A stretch of 64,000 nucleotides of DNA, taken from NCBI RefSeq assembly GCF_000524195.1, contig NW_020170428.1, positions 61,188 through 125,187 of the forward strand. Reading direction: 5' to 3'. The stretch's first letter is position 1. Every line of letters begins with the position of its first letter. This document shows, piece by piece, positions 24,110 through 35,824 of the stretch. A program made the translations under genes and the position numbers. Source of the stretch: Echinococcus granulosus. Its lineage: Eukaryota; Platyhelminthes; Cestoda; Cyclophyllidea; Taeniidae. The notes beneath the pieces are model-generated. The model had not been told where the DNA came from. It ran no database searches and saw only the letters and a list, made by a program, of their open reading frames with translations.

Positions 24110-26017
24110 TCAGCACATGGCAGCACGCAAATAATCAGGAGTAGCGCTGATATAGTCCTCCAACTTGAAGTACTCCTCGTTATTTTTGTCCAAAAATCTA
24201 CAGAGACAGAAAAGTCATGAAAATAAGAAGTGGAGGTTAGATTTTTTTTCACTCTTTACTAACTTACGCAACAAAGTCAGCAGTTACTGCCTCCAATAGG
24301 CTCACACTGGTTGGATCAGCCTTGATGAATGTGATTAGATCCCTCAGACGGACTGTAAGAACAAACGAGCGCGAAAACGCCTTGCATTAGAGGCAAATTT
24401 CATTCTACTTAAACGCAACTTAAGTAGCAATTACCGAGCAACCGAAGTAGATGCATCGGGCTGTAGAGATCCACCATCTCCAAGCTTGCATGCGATTTCA
24501 ACAGTTCGGCGTATTGCGGCCGCTCAAATTTGTACAGGAGTTGAGAACCCAGAATAAAATTGAAGTTAACTTTCAAGCCGTTAACGAATTCACGTCGGAA
24601 TTCTTGCGTTACGGTGAAGGGAGATTGCGTGGTGGTGCTGTTGGAGTGTTGTGACTTACTTTGTTCTAAGTAGTCATCAAACACACGGGCTATCGGTATA
24701 CGTGCGGGCAGGCTAACCAGCTGGGAGAGGGGTAAAAAGTAAAGAAAAAGAATTCAGTGGTGTGAATCTATGAAAGTGCTCAGGATAGGAAGAATTGAGG
24801 CCAACAGCCGTTATTGTAAAACAGAATTACCCGAGACTGTTTGGTGGTGAGATCCCAGTCATCAACAAGCCAGGCTTTGAGCGTATCTGTTAGTTCAACT
24901 TTAATTTGCGTTCGTTTCAGGAAACCCTCCTCCTACGGGAAAGGACAGGGCCTCAGTTACAGAGACAAGACTATCTATGGTAAGTTAAGTAGAAGCCTCA
25001 CAGTTTCACCAGTAATACTGGCGATCGAGCGAGCTCGACGTTTGCGACTACTGCTGCCACTGGTATTCGGTGGAGCTTTCGGCGGGGGCAAAAGTTGGGC
25101 TGGGTCTCCTTCTGTCTTGACGGGAGGTGCTGGAGCCTGAAAATCGGAATCCGAGGTGTCTGGAGCCTCGGGCTCTTCTGGCTTGGGGCTCTCGGGACCT
25201 TCTGTCGTGTTGAGCGATAAGCCAGTATTTCGGAAATTCAAAAGGTGAAAAAGATAGTCACAGTTTTCACACAGCAAACTTCAACTGCATTTAGTACAGT
25301 TTCCAACTTACTTGTTGTCTGGTCTCAATAAAAACAAGTCACTGATATACAACTAATGCGGCTAAGCAATGTCAGCATTACGGCTAGACAGATGGGCAAA
25401 TAAAAATGTTTATAAATACAAAAATACTGCATCCACGGAAACAAATTGACGTCGATTTACTCAAAAACAACTCACCACTAGCCGCTTCCATGGCTATTCC
25501 AATATGTTCAATAACCTCAGGGGGAGGATAGGGCTGCTTCTTCAGATCCGACTTTCGCAGAACCTTTAACTTCTTCCCAGACATTCTACATGGGAAGAGC
25601 CAATTAATCATCAAGGTGGTTTACATACGCTATCTTCTCAACGTCTTTCTGCATTCTCAACCCCTCCGCGTCGTACTTGAACATGCGTTCCTCCTTAACC
25701 CACTCATCCCAACTAAACTGGTGGTAGAAGTGAGTAAACTTTACATACTTTTTGTTCCAACCCTGGTAATGAACAAAGTACTGGTACTCTTCTTCCTCCA
25801 CCTTTACGTCCAAAATCTGGACATCACAACAAATGAATTTAGGTGAACGAAGGATCGATTCATAAAAATGGGGGCGAGCAAAGTACCAAGGCCAAACTTT
25901 ACCTTGGCTTGATATAGCAGTGGACCATGAAAACAGAGCACTTTCTCACCTAAAAAATGGTAAAGCAGTTCAAATCTTACCCGCTTCGTACTTCGCCGGT
26001 TCCTTCTTAAGTGCCAT
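24110..26017 (-). CDS. MORF4L1: MRG15/MORF4L1: chromodomain and MRG-domain chromatin protein
   Basis: Ten exons, read downwards: 26017-25981, 25949-25903, 25816-25749, 25712-25629, 25585-25476, 25201-25002, 24932-24831, 24720-24435, 24352-24268 and 24197-24110. They total 1107 nt (368 aa) with matching phases. The N-terminal chromodomain shows the methyl-lysine cage residues Y25, Y45, W48 and W52 (FHGPLLYQAK, VHYQGWNKNWDEWV). A Pro/Ser/Arg-rich linker precedes the MRG domain, about residues 180-368 (LKAWLVDDWDLTTKQ, LGSQLLYKFERPQYAELL, PMHLLRLL, EEYFKLEDYISATPDYLRAA). Family role: binds H3K36 methylation and scaffolds NuA4/Tip60 acetyltransferase and Sin3-HDAC complexes in the nucleus. A second possible 57-nt intron (24603-24659) is also frame-preserving, but the unspliced reading fits the family better. 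The gene is head to head with DPY30. Confidence 0.95.
25713..25748 (-). other. 36-nt stop-free intron within the MRG15 chromodomain
   Basis: The donor is AA|GTATGT and the acceptor TTTAG|T. Splicing produces NKNWDEW, the family sequence. The intron length is a multiple of three with no stop, so retention would insert 12 residues between cage residues W48 and W52. Confidence 0.85.
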
Positions 26018-26357
26018 AGTCCGACTCACGAGCACCCGTCCAGACAGATAAAGAAGCACCGAGCCAACCAATCCAGGGCTTCTATCGCGATTCTAATATG
26101 CCTCCAAAGGGCAAATTAGCACGACTTCCACAAAAAAAGGTAGTAAAACACAAGCTTTTTTAAATCTATTGCAGATTTATCAAAATCTTGGCTAAATCAT
26201 GTGTAATTATTGAAGAATGATTTGTAGTTTAGTAACCTGGACCACTGGGGACATATAGTGGACTGCAAATAACGGCGGGTAATACAGTTTTTTGGTGTCC
26301 TGTGAATATTGCGTGTTCTACTGCGTCCGGTGTCCGCTGATCGTTCTTAATTTAGAC
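26018..26357. promoter_or_regulatory. Shared divergent promoter MRG15 / DPY30
   Basis: Only 340 bp separate the two start codons. A plus-strand ATG at 26098 opens a 14-codon frame (MPPKGKLARLPQKK) followed by GTAGTA. It may be an upstream ORF or an alternative first exon. Its phase does not match the DPY30 frame through the nearby acceptor, so I do not add it to the protein. Confidence 0.55.
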
Positions 26358-26595
26358 ATGTCCGGAAGTCAATGTGAAAAACGTGACGAGTTATCGAGAG
26401 ACGATTTGAGGTACCTTGATACACGGCCGTACTTGGATCGTACAGTGGTTCCCATCCTAATGCAAGCATTAACTGTTATAGCAAAGGAAAGGTACGCTTT
26501 TCTCCTTTAAGTCTATTTCCGCACTAAGACCGCCAAATCCAGTTGAGGCACTCGCGAATTATCTTTTGCAACACGCTCACAGTGGTGACTCGTAA
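26358..26595 (+). CDS. DPY30: DPY30: core subunit of COMPASS/MLL H3K4 methyltransferase
   Basis: Two exons, 26358-26491 and 26529-26595, total 201 nt (66 aa) and are separated by a 37-nt intron. The Dpy-30 dimerisation motif is nearly complete: TRPYLDRTVVPILMQALTVI, AKERPPNPVEALANYLLQ. The protein is shorter than the human form of about 99 aa because the N-terminal extension is reduced. The conserved helix pair that binds the Ash2L DPY30-binding motif is present. Family role: dimeric adaptor in SET1/MLL complexes and in NURF. A 3' splice site (TTCTTAATTTAG) lies only two bases before the ATG, so an upstream exon or a trans-spliced leader is needed. Confidence 0.93.
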
Positions 26596-28856
26596 GCTGC
26601 CATGGTTGTGTGAATTTTTCACGACTATCATCCCTCGTATGCTTTTGTTGGTACAACCTGCATATAAACGGCGTGCCGGTATATTTTATGAGCTCTTGAC
26701 CTTATTATCATCTTATTATCTACTGGGACTGCAGTTCTAATGGGCCAAAGTTCTATTCAATCAACAGTTCTCGATTACGTTACTGTGCTTTGTACGTGCC
26801 AGTAAATATCGGTAGTTTGCAGCCATTTTTGTCGATTTAACTGAACCACAGTCTCACAAACGAAGCTTTTGAAGGACTTTTTCAGTCAGCTCTGATTTAC
26901 CTCTTAAGTCCATATCTATTCTAATAAACTTTATCACAGCAACTGCCAATAGCAGACGCGGTTTGTTTACGATTTAACTTGTTAATTCAACGGCACTAAG
27001 ATAATATCGAAGCTACGTTGATTTGGTCTTAACCGACTATCCCCCCTCTGGTTGACTACCAACAGTGTCGAGTGCAAAATACCATGCCACTCTGTAGATG
27101 AACAGCAATTTGTACTCACTTATCCAGTGTGTGGGTTTAGATGCCGTTTTATCTCCTGGCATGAGTTAGGCTGTGGTCATTAATGTGCTCTCTACATCTG
27201 GATGTGGAGACGCCGCCATGAAGGTTAAGCCACACAGGAACAGTGTTAGTATTTTTCACTTCCAAGGAATGACTGTTTAGAAAGTCCTTCCCCATATTTG
27301 TTGGTGTGGTTAACTGACTTGCAATTAGTCGGTTTGATGCTACATGTTGAGGCGCCACATATAATACCCGGATTCAGCGAAGTCGAATCCTATTGAAGTG
27401 AGGTGGTTGAAATGTAATGGTCTTCGTGTGGTGCAACCACGTGACACGAGGTAATCAGGTTCACAACCAGTTCTATGCAGTGGCAATAAGTCTCAGGTTT
27501 GATGGAATCGTGTCTTTAGCGCATTTGGGTATACGATAGCAACTGTGCGGTAAAATATCGTGGCAGCTGTCACATCCATGAGGGTTTTCTGGTCGCCTCT
27601 GCTTTTCTGATAACTGACCCTACGATCTCAATTGCTGTGGTTCGTGTCGATATCTGTCCTCCAGAGACGACTGCTACTGGGGTTAGGACGGCTAGCGTCG
27701 TGGTTCCGATAGACGGATTCGAGATTGCTGTGGGCGACATTTAACTCTTTATTTCTTATCGCTGCGATGAATCCCTTCAACTCGCTGCAGCTTTTAGACC
27801 TGGGAAAATTTTGGCAAAACACCTATGGACAATTCTGGAACCATGCCATATTTCTCTTACTGAATGTCATCTTAGGCTTAGGAGATGTCGGGCCTAGACA
27901 ACTGGTCGTGGCCCTTTAATCATCTATTTTTAATTCATAAAACATTTCTACTTCGCTACCACACTATTTTCAACAGAGTTTTGGTCGGGTTATGGCGATA
28001 CATTTTGGTGTTGCTCCGAGGTATCCTACGGGAAAAAGACTAAGTTTGTTACTTGAGGTAAGGAGGGAAGTCATCCCATTTGGCGTCCATGAAATTTTTC
28101 GAAAAGCTTTGGGTCAAATAATTGGAGAAGGAGCACATAGTCTTCTGGTAATCGGATGGAGCGGTAGCCCTGGTGACTCCTGTCAAATGTGGTAATAAGA
28201 GGCTATGGAACAGCTACGGCAGAGTGATTTCTGCACCATTTTCTTTGTTTGTGCCGCTGTCGATAAGCCTATTCTGAAAGATGCCGGTCGACAGACTCCG
28301 ACGAATAGTGATTCAAGGAATTAAACTAAAATCGGTGCGTCTTTTGTGGCTCTATAATTTCCCCCTAATATCAAATGAGTTTTACCGAAATGAATTGAAA
28401 GAGGTTATCCTCTATGCGCAGACCTATACTACTGATATTTACGAAGGAAAACTGCACATCAATAGTCAAATTCCTCCGTTGTAAAGGTGATCTGATTACA
28501 CCCTTTAGTCCTAACATTGTGCTGAATGTAAACTGCCGAAGGTCAAGTTTTCTCTGCAATGAGATAAAATGTTCAACTCCAGAACTGCTATGGCGCGATA
28601 TAAACGAAAACTTTGTTCTGACAGAACCGACAAGCGGTATCAATGCAATTGGATTTGCGGTAGTGGTGATGCTGTAAATCAGGATAGTAATTGGATGGCC
28701 TTTCATTTTAATCGTTGTTCCACTCCTAAAACAATTCTTTTTTTTAAGCTGCATGGTCCTTGTAAATTTCAACCCTTGCATGGTTTTGTTTTATTCGTCG
28801 TTCCAAATTATGCACGCTTTAATGTGCTGAACTATCCTCCTGGGCATGTTTGTGGG
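26596..28856. other. Intergenic region DPY30 to NEMF, with unassigned coding-like segment
   Basis: These are 2.26 kb without a recognised gene. On the plus strand, 28414-28680 keeps a frame with ordinary amino-acid composition (PFSPNIVLNVNC, CSTPELLWRDINENFVLTEP). An earlier frame near 28207-28325 reads MEQLRQSDFCTIFFVCAAVD. Splice sites linking these were not found, so this may be an unrecognised gene, a decayed copy, or chance. Confidence 0.4.
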
Positions 28857-31800
28857 ATGAAGGCTCGTTTTGAAACCTTCGATGTTATTGCAGTTGTTTC
28901 AGAATTAAGAAATAAGTACCGTGCGTTTTCTTGTAAATGAAAACTTCTAGCATTACTGGCTACCGCCTAGTCAATGCCTATGACGTCAACAGTAAAACAT
29001 ATTTGCTGAAATTGTCCAGGTACTTTTTTATTTCCATCGTCTTACCCTTCGTGGTCAGTTCTTCGTCGGATGAAAAACTAGTGCTTTTTATTGAATCTGG
29101 TGTCAGGATGAATTTGACATCTTTTTCTTGGCCTAAAAACACAATGCCTCTAACTTTCACAATGAAAGTTTGTACTTTTTTTCTTAATCTATCCTCGTAC
29201 AGCTTCGTAAGCATATCAAGAATAAAAAAATTTCTAACATCCGACAATTGGGAATTGATCGTTTGGTGGATATCACGTTTGGTTTTGAGCAGTACGCCTT
29301 CCATCTTATCGTTGAACTCTACGGCAAAGTGAGTTTATCGACTTTATGTTGATGCGCTATCTAGGGAAATATTTTTCTGACAGATGCTGACTACACCATT
29401 CTGCACTTACTTCGCCCACGAACAGATGTTGATCAGGATGTCAGATACGCCACCCGTGAGCGATTCCCCATCGAACTAGCCAGACCCGTTCCTGAATGTC
29501 TGATTGATTTGAGAGATTCCTCCAGCTTTGAAAATCTTGTCCAAACTATTGCTGATCTTCTAGTTGATGCTTCCGGACCCTGGAACACTGGCCTACCGGC
29601 TGAAGGCGCAGAACGTCTTCCTGTGATCTCTGTGCTAAGCAACGTTTTCTGTAAGCCCCATTTCATGGAACTTACTCCTTTTTTAGCCTACGGTACCAGT
29701 CTTATTGAACATTGCTGCTTCCTTGCTGGTCTATCAAATGTTAAACGCCGAAAAGTAGCTGGAAACCCTGAAGTTGACCCTCAAGTCCCCTCCGATCCTA
29801 ACGCTTGTCGCTTAGACTATAGCACAAAAATCGCTAGTGCTCTTCGTGAAGTCCTTCTTCAAATCTCCGAGAAGAGAGTCATTACAGATAATGGCACGGT
29901 TTCAACACCTGCAGTCGTATTGGGCATTCCAAGCTCTACAGAACCTGGGAAGTTGAACAAGTATGTTAGACTCGTATTTTGAATTCGACAAACGTTAGAT
30001 ATGATTCCTATTATCCTCTCCGTTTTGCGCATCTGTCTTCAAAACCTGGTATCGAGTTTGCGTCTTTTAATAAAGCTGTGGATGAATTTTACTCCAGCTT
30101 GGAAATTCAACGAAACGAGGTCCATAGCATCCAAAATGTGAGCATTTAACAGTTCTTTTACTCTTACTTTTTCTAGGCAAAGAGTGCAAACAAGAAGTTG
30201 GAGAATATTAAGAGAGATCAGGAACAGAGGCTAAAAGCCCTGAAGGAAGAGCAGATCTTGGATAATCAGAAGGCGCAACTACTGGAATTGAATATGGACC
30301 TAGTTGACAAGGTGATAATGACGCTGAACTCGGCGATAGCCAATCAGACAAGTTGGAAAGTGTTGGAAGAGGTGCTGGAAAAGCAGAAAGAACGAGGGAA
30401 TGATCCTGTGGCTAATTGTATCGTCCGCCTTCAACTGGCTTCGAATCAGGCGATATTGCGGCTTAGTAATCTTTACGCGGAAGATGAAGATGAGAAAGCG
30501 ATCACTCAGGAGGTTCTAGTGGATCTGGACTCCACGGCCTTTCAAAACGCCAAAAAGTGGGTAAAATTCTTCTAATTAAACTGTTCGTGCACAATCAAGT
30601 GGGCGGTTATTCTAATATTCTTCACAGGTACTACACACATCGACGACAGGCAGAGGCTAAGGAACGAAAGACAATTGCGGGGACAGCAATTGTAAGTTTC
30701 ATTAGCCTCACTTTCTACCTTTTTGCATTGGCTCTGTTATTCTCAAAATTGGATCTTCCAGGCCCTGAAGGCGGCGTCTAGGAAGGCAGAGAAGACGCGG
30801 AAAGGGGTTCGTGAAGCACCAAAATTAGCCAAAACCCGGAAACCATTTTGGTGAGTATGTTACTATCTTTGGAAGGAAAGGCTAGTTATTTTTACCTCTG
30901 GTAGGTAGATCACTCACTCATTCCAATCTTGCCGGCCAGCATTATAGAACAATATGACGTGTTCTAAGTCCGTGGGAATTTTCTTAAACAAAGGGTGACT
31001 TGTCAGGGTTGGTAGAAGTAAACCCTTCTGATATAAATAGTCAAGATGTGATTTCTGCCGATAAAGAGGGCTCAAGAATCCATCGGTTCCTTGACATTTA
31101 CCTTGGAGGCGGTAACCATGACGGGGGGAGGTCTGGAAATTCGTTGTGTTCTCTTATTCGTCACTTGGCTGTGGAACGTCAACACATTGCACCGGCGGAT
31201 ACTTGGGGCAGAGTAGAGGGAGGGAGAGTCCTCTCTCCTGCTGTTTGAAGTTGACCGTGTCGTTGTGACTCCAGGCGCCCAGTTGGCAACACCCACGATC
31301 ACAGGGAGGTACCGGTCATAAGAAAGGTCCAACAGCAACTCCTTAGTCGCTGATGGTCGTACGGTGCGACGCCTCAATTTCCTCCTCTCAATCCGGCGTC
31401 GAGATTATGTGACACTTGTATTTTCTCCATCTGTAGTATACTCCTCTAGCAGATACCGGTTAGGCTTGAATCAATGGAAAAAGTGTGGGATGTTCTTCTT
31501 ACTTTTCGATGGCAGTTGAATTGGTCAAGTTGGTCGGTTCATCTCGACTTCAACATCAAACAGGGTGGATGGCTGTTTCCGTCCTCACTGGGAGCGTTAG
31601 TGCAATGCTGGGTTATCTCTTTACAAGGCACAACTTGTCTTGGGTTTGCTAGATAACCGCTACGGTGTTCTTTATTGTGCTTTTTCCTATTCGCCTATTC
31701 TTTTGAATTGTTATGCCATGGAATATCGGTTGAGTACCCGTGGCTTCAACGATACCCTTGTGTAGCATTCGGAGAAGGCGCAGTAGCAGGGCAGCGTAGT

Positions 31801-34800
31801 GTCCAGAGTAAAGTGCTTACGAATCATCTACGCTGCACCACGTGTAGGTGGGAGGACAGTTTTCTGCTTTCCCTCTTCCTTATAGACGAGTTTCTTCGTA
31901 AAACCACTCCGAAGCGCTGATGGACAAAGCTTTTTTAGGCTACTTAAGTCATCTCACTTTTGAAGGGCTGAGCTCAGACCGAGGTGATAAATGCGCTCAA
32001 AGCAGATGTGTGTTGAACGGATGCGGAAGTGCGAAATCTGCTAAAACCAATCAGTCTGGCCCTGCGGACAGTCGCTCGAAACTTCACCAAAGTGATTGAC
32101 TGGCTACTGGCCACGCTCACTACACCGGTTGATTGATGGCCGGGGAGTCATTTGTCAAGCTTCCGTCACCCTTAACATAGGTGGAACCAAACTGCTTCAT
32201 AAGATCTTGTGGACTTGAGTCCTTCGTCATCAAGAAGAGAGGGTCTTCCTGACCGTGCTGCAAGATCTTTGAGTATCTTGAGGTACATTCCGCCACAGCA
32301 TAGCGCCCTCTCTTCAAATGCCTCACAACGTATTCGACGACGATGGTCAGCTGAAAGCCCTAACAAAGATTATCAACAAGTTTGGCTTAAGCTGTCACCC
32401 TTCTTTGCCACCTCTATCCTCCACTCATATCTCCATTATATCCAATCCTCTAGGTTTGAGAAATTCCACTGGTTCATTAGCTCGGACAATTACCTTGTGC
32501 TGGCCGGTCGAGATGATGTTCAAAACGAGACTCTCATCAAACGCTACTTCAGCCAACACGATATCTACGTTCACGCCGACATCCATGGTGCTAGCAGCGT
32601 TATCGTCAAGGCACGAGCGCTTCAGGCCTGCGAGAAGCCGACTGAAGGTAAGGGAGAACATTCAAGTCAAAGTAGAACTAGTAAGTTAATAAAAAAACAT
32701 GGGAAGGATTGACTTCAAAAGGGAGTGAGGTACTTTTCTCTTCCAATCGTCTATCCTTCGACGTTTAACGACTCCTCCATGTGGAACGCAGCTGAATCAC
32801 CCGCAGACATTCGGCGTGCGGTGACCATTTCGTTTTCATTCTTGGAGGGAGAATCGCCCTCTGTGCGTTAATTATCTGTCCAGGATCAAGCATTCCACTC
32901 TACGACTTTTTATTTACACAGCGTAGAAACTCGGTAGCCACGAACGTGTACGTTCGGCTGCCTTCGCTATGCCTGTCCCGAATGTCACCTGTCTGCTGCG
33001 TATATTAGAGCGTTCCATCCGCGTAAATTCTTCTGGACGAGCTTTAAACTTTCCTGTTCTGTTCCATGTACCTACTTACCGAAATGCGTGCCAGCTATTT
33101 GTGAGACACCATGTAGTGCCACCGTTTAAATCTAACCTCTTCCGTAGGTTATATCCACTTTCCCTCCCCCCAGATCACTTTCATAATCAAGTGATTGGTT
33201 GCAGATTCAGAGGACAGCGCAACTGCTATCCCCCAACCACCAATGCGGACCCTGTTCGAGGCGGGCCATATGGCAGTTGCCCTGAGCAACGCGTGGTCCG
33301 CCAAAGTCATCACTAATGCCTGGTGGGTGCGGTACGATCAGGTCTCGAAGACTGCACCATCTGGGGCGTATTTGCCGACGGGATCTTTTGTGATTCGAGG
33401 CAGGAAGAATGTGCTGCCTCAGTGTCTCCTCACTTATGGCATTGGAATTTTGTTCAAGGTGAAGAGCAGTTGACTTTGGATTTAAGTAGTATAGTCGCGT
33501 TTCCTTCAGCTTTATTTGTAGCCGGTTGTTGCTTAATTCCGCATAAAACCAAACACTCCAAACCTGACTCAAGTCGCACCTTTGCGTCGCCTTCTCTTGA
33601 ATTCCCCACCCACCTGACCTGGCCTTCAGTGACCTAAATCCACTCACTGTACCAATTTGGCTAGACTGGCTAGTTGAAAGAAACCCAGCAGGTCATATTT
33701 CTTCCTTTTAATGACCTTTAGCTCGGCGAGGATTCGGTGGAACGACATGTTGGGGAACGTTGCATAGATTTGGAGGCTGTAGAAGAAACAAATGCCATTC
33801 TGAAGAGGTACGATATTACACCGCAGGCAGATGACAACGCTGAAGAAGAAGATGAAGAAGAGAGCGATGTTGCCAAAGCCTTTAGCAACGTGACACTTAA
33901 TCTGAATATCAATAGGTGAGTGTATTTTCTCGCTTTCGGAGGTTCAAGGGGGGCCGCATCCGTAGTGTTCAATTTAAACCGGGACTTTTGATTTGAATAG
34001 CCACCGTCCTCTCTCTATCTAACCTGAAGGGCCTTGTCAGTACTGCTGATGCTGAAATGCTGACCTCTAGGGTGCTCTTTTAGGAATATAGGCTTTATTC
34101 CAAATAATGACAAGTCCCGCTGTGTCATGTGCCTCGAATAGATCTACCGCGGCTGGAGTTGTCACTGGCAGGAGCGTTTTAACTATCATCGGTCTGTGTT
34201 AAAAATCCTTCCGTGAATATCTACAGGTTTTAGATTTCACTTTTTCTGTGACAAGAAGCCGCGCTCATGGCCAAATGCTACTTCAATTAGGCACGTACTG
34301 TCGCCATTGCCTGTCGCCTTGTCTAAGGCGTCCGTACTGGATCGGACTGACCGATACACGCGTTTTTAGGGACAAATCCCGCTTTAGCTTGAATACTTAT
34401 GACATTCTCCTATCTATTTTTAGGATCAAAAAACCACGATCAGAGGCAGTTCAACAGCGCAAAAAGGGGAATGCCCAAGCGAAAGAGACTCCTCCAAGCC
34501 GAGCCCAACCAAAGGCCAAATCTACAGGCCCAAATCCACTCAAACGCGGTCAGAAGGCAAAAATGAAGCGCATTCGGCAGAAGTATGCCGATCAGGATGA
34601 AGAGGAGCGGCAGATGCGGCAGCGCATTCTTCAAGGCGCAAGTGGGAAGCTGAGCGCGGTCCATGCGTTCGGCAAGGCTCCTCGACCTGAGGAGGAGGAG
34701 GAGGAAGAAGAAGAAGAAGAAGAAGTGGAGAAACAAGAGGAAAGGGAAGAACAATCACTTCCACAGGTGGAGGGCGATGAGGAGAGGGGACCTTCAGAGG

Positions 34801-35293
34801 CGGCTGATGAGTTGGAGAAGGAGAAGGCGGTTGTGACAGTTCCAGAATTGAAGGAAGGTGATTTAAAGGACGATTCTGCTGCTGAATTGGGGGAAGTTTC
34901 AATGTTGGGGACGTTGACTGGGCAGCCGGTGCGTGAGGACAGTCTTCTTTTTGCACTACCCTTCTGTGCGCCATTCAGCGCTCTGCAGAAATTCAAGTAC
35001 AAGGCGAAGCTACTCCCGGGAGTTCAGAAGAAAGGCGAGAGTAAGTTAAATACTAGAGTTCCTCTGATACTTTTATTCTTTTCCTCTGCGTAGTTACGAG
35101 GTTGGCGATCAGGCACTTCACCATGGACAAAGCGGCAAGCGAATTGGAGAAACAGCTGATTCAGGCTATCAGGGAGGAGGATGTGTGTCGTGTGCTGCCG
35201 GGATCGGCGAAAATAGCGTTTCCTGAATTGGCATCGAGACCTGCGAGCGGTCGCGACGGTTCTTCCACTGTACAGCATCAAAATTTGATTTGA
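28857..35293 (+). CDS. NEMF: NEMF/Rqc2 ribosome-quality-control factor
   Basis: Fourteen exons: 28857-28915, 28951-29019, 29059-29167, 29203-29328, 29365-29960, 29999-30137, 30177-30556, 30628-30691, 30762-30850, 32454-32647, 33205-33458, 33722-33915, 34424-35040 and 35094-35293. They total 3090 nt (1029 aa) with matching phases. Domains in order: NFACT-N ([31 protein letters not shown]), helical coiled coil (about 400-540), NFACT-R ([52 protein letters not shown]), an acidic/basic linker with a Glu run, [20 protein letters not shown], and a C-terminal NFACT-C domain ([29 protein letters not shown]). Family role: binds stalled 60S-peptidyl-tRNA, recruits the Listerin ligase and directs C-terminal Ala/Thr tailing. 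The residues needed for tailing in yeast Rqc2 (D9, D98, R99) are conserved here at the same numbers. Confidence 0.96.
30851..32453 (+). other. Large intron 9 of NEMF
   Basis: This 1.6-kb intron is far longer than most NEMF introns and sits exactly before the NFACT-R domain. Open frames in it (for example near 31.0-31.9 kb) show no known domain. It may hold decayed repeat sequence. Confidence 0.5.
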
Positions 35294-35824
35294 CGTCTAT
35301 TTTTTCATTTTTAAGAGTCAAGAAGGGACATTTTGGTATGAGGATTTTTCGATTCGTGGGCGGGGTTTTCGTCCGAGTCTGGTTAGTTTTGGATTCAGTC
35401 ACCAGTTCCAGGCAGCTGCAGGGCGCCTGTCGGGAGCCTGATGCTCTGGGACGGGGATAGGGGGCCAAGTTTGGGTCTGTGGCTCACAAATACCTAACCA
35501 AAATCTGTTATCTTGGAAGGGTTTGTTGAAGTTATTAGAAATGTGTGGGATTATTGAACATAGTATCGATTACCAACGTTTTTCTGTACTTAATTTAAAT
35601 TTTCCGTGCACTATTGTTCTTGAGCCAATATTAACAAAATCCGATGTAGTTAATTTGTTTATTCTTATATTTTAGTTAAATTTAACGAAGTAGTTTATTT
35701 TTGTGTTGGCCTTAAGGCCCTTCGGCTGAGTCAAAATCCGAGGTCAGTAACTTTGAAGCACTTTCGAAATGCCATAATGTTGTCGAGTTTGTTTTGAGGG
35801 GTCCCAGTTTGCACTAGTTCCTAC
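35294..35824. other. Intergenic region NEMF to Ig-like receptor
   Basis: These 531 AT-rich bases contain the NEMF 3' UTR and the promoter of the next gene. Nothing specific is recognised. Confidence 0.5.

Noticed and set aside
26098..26139. ATG frame MPPKGKLARLPQKK as the DPY30 N-terminus
   Set aside because: The phase 0 donor does not match the acceptor before the DPY30 ATG, so it cannot extend the protein. It is kept as a possible upstream ORF.
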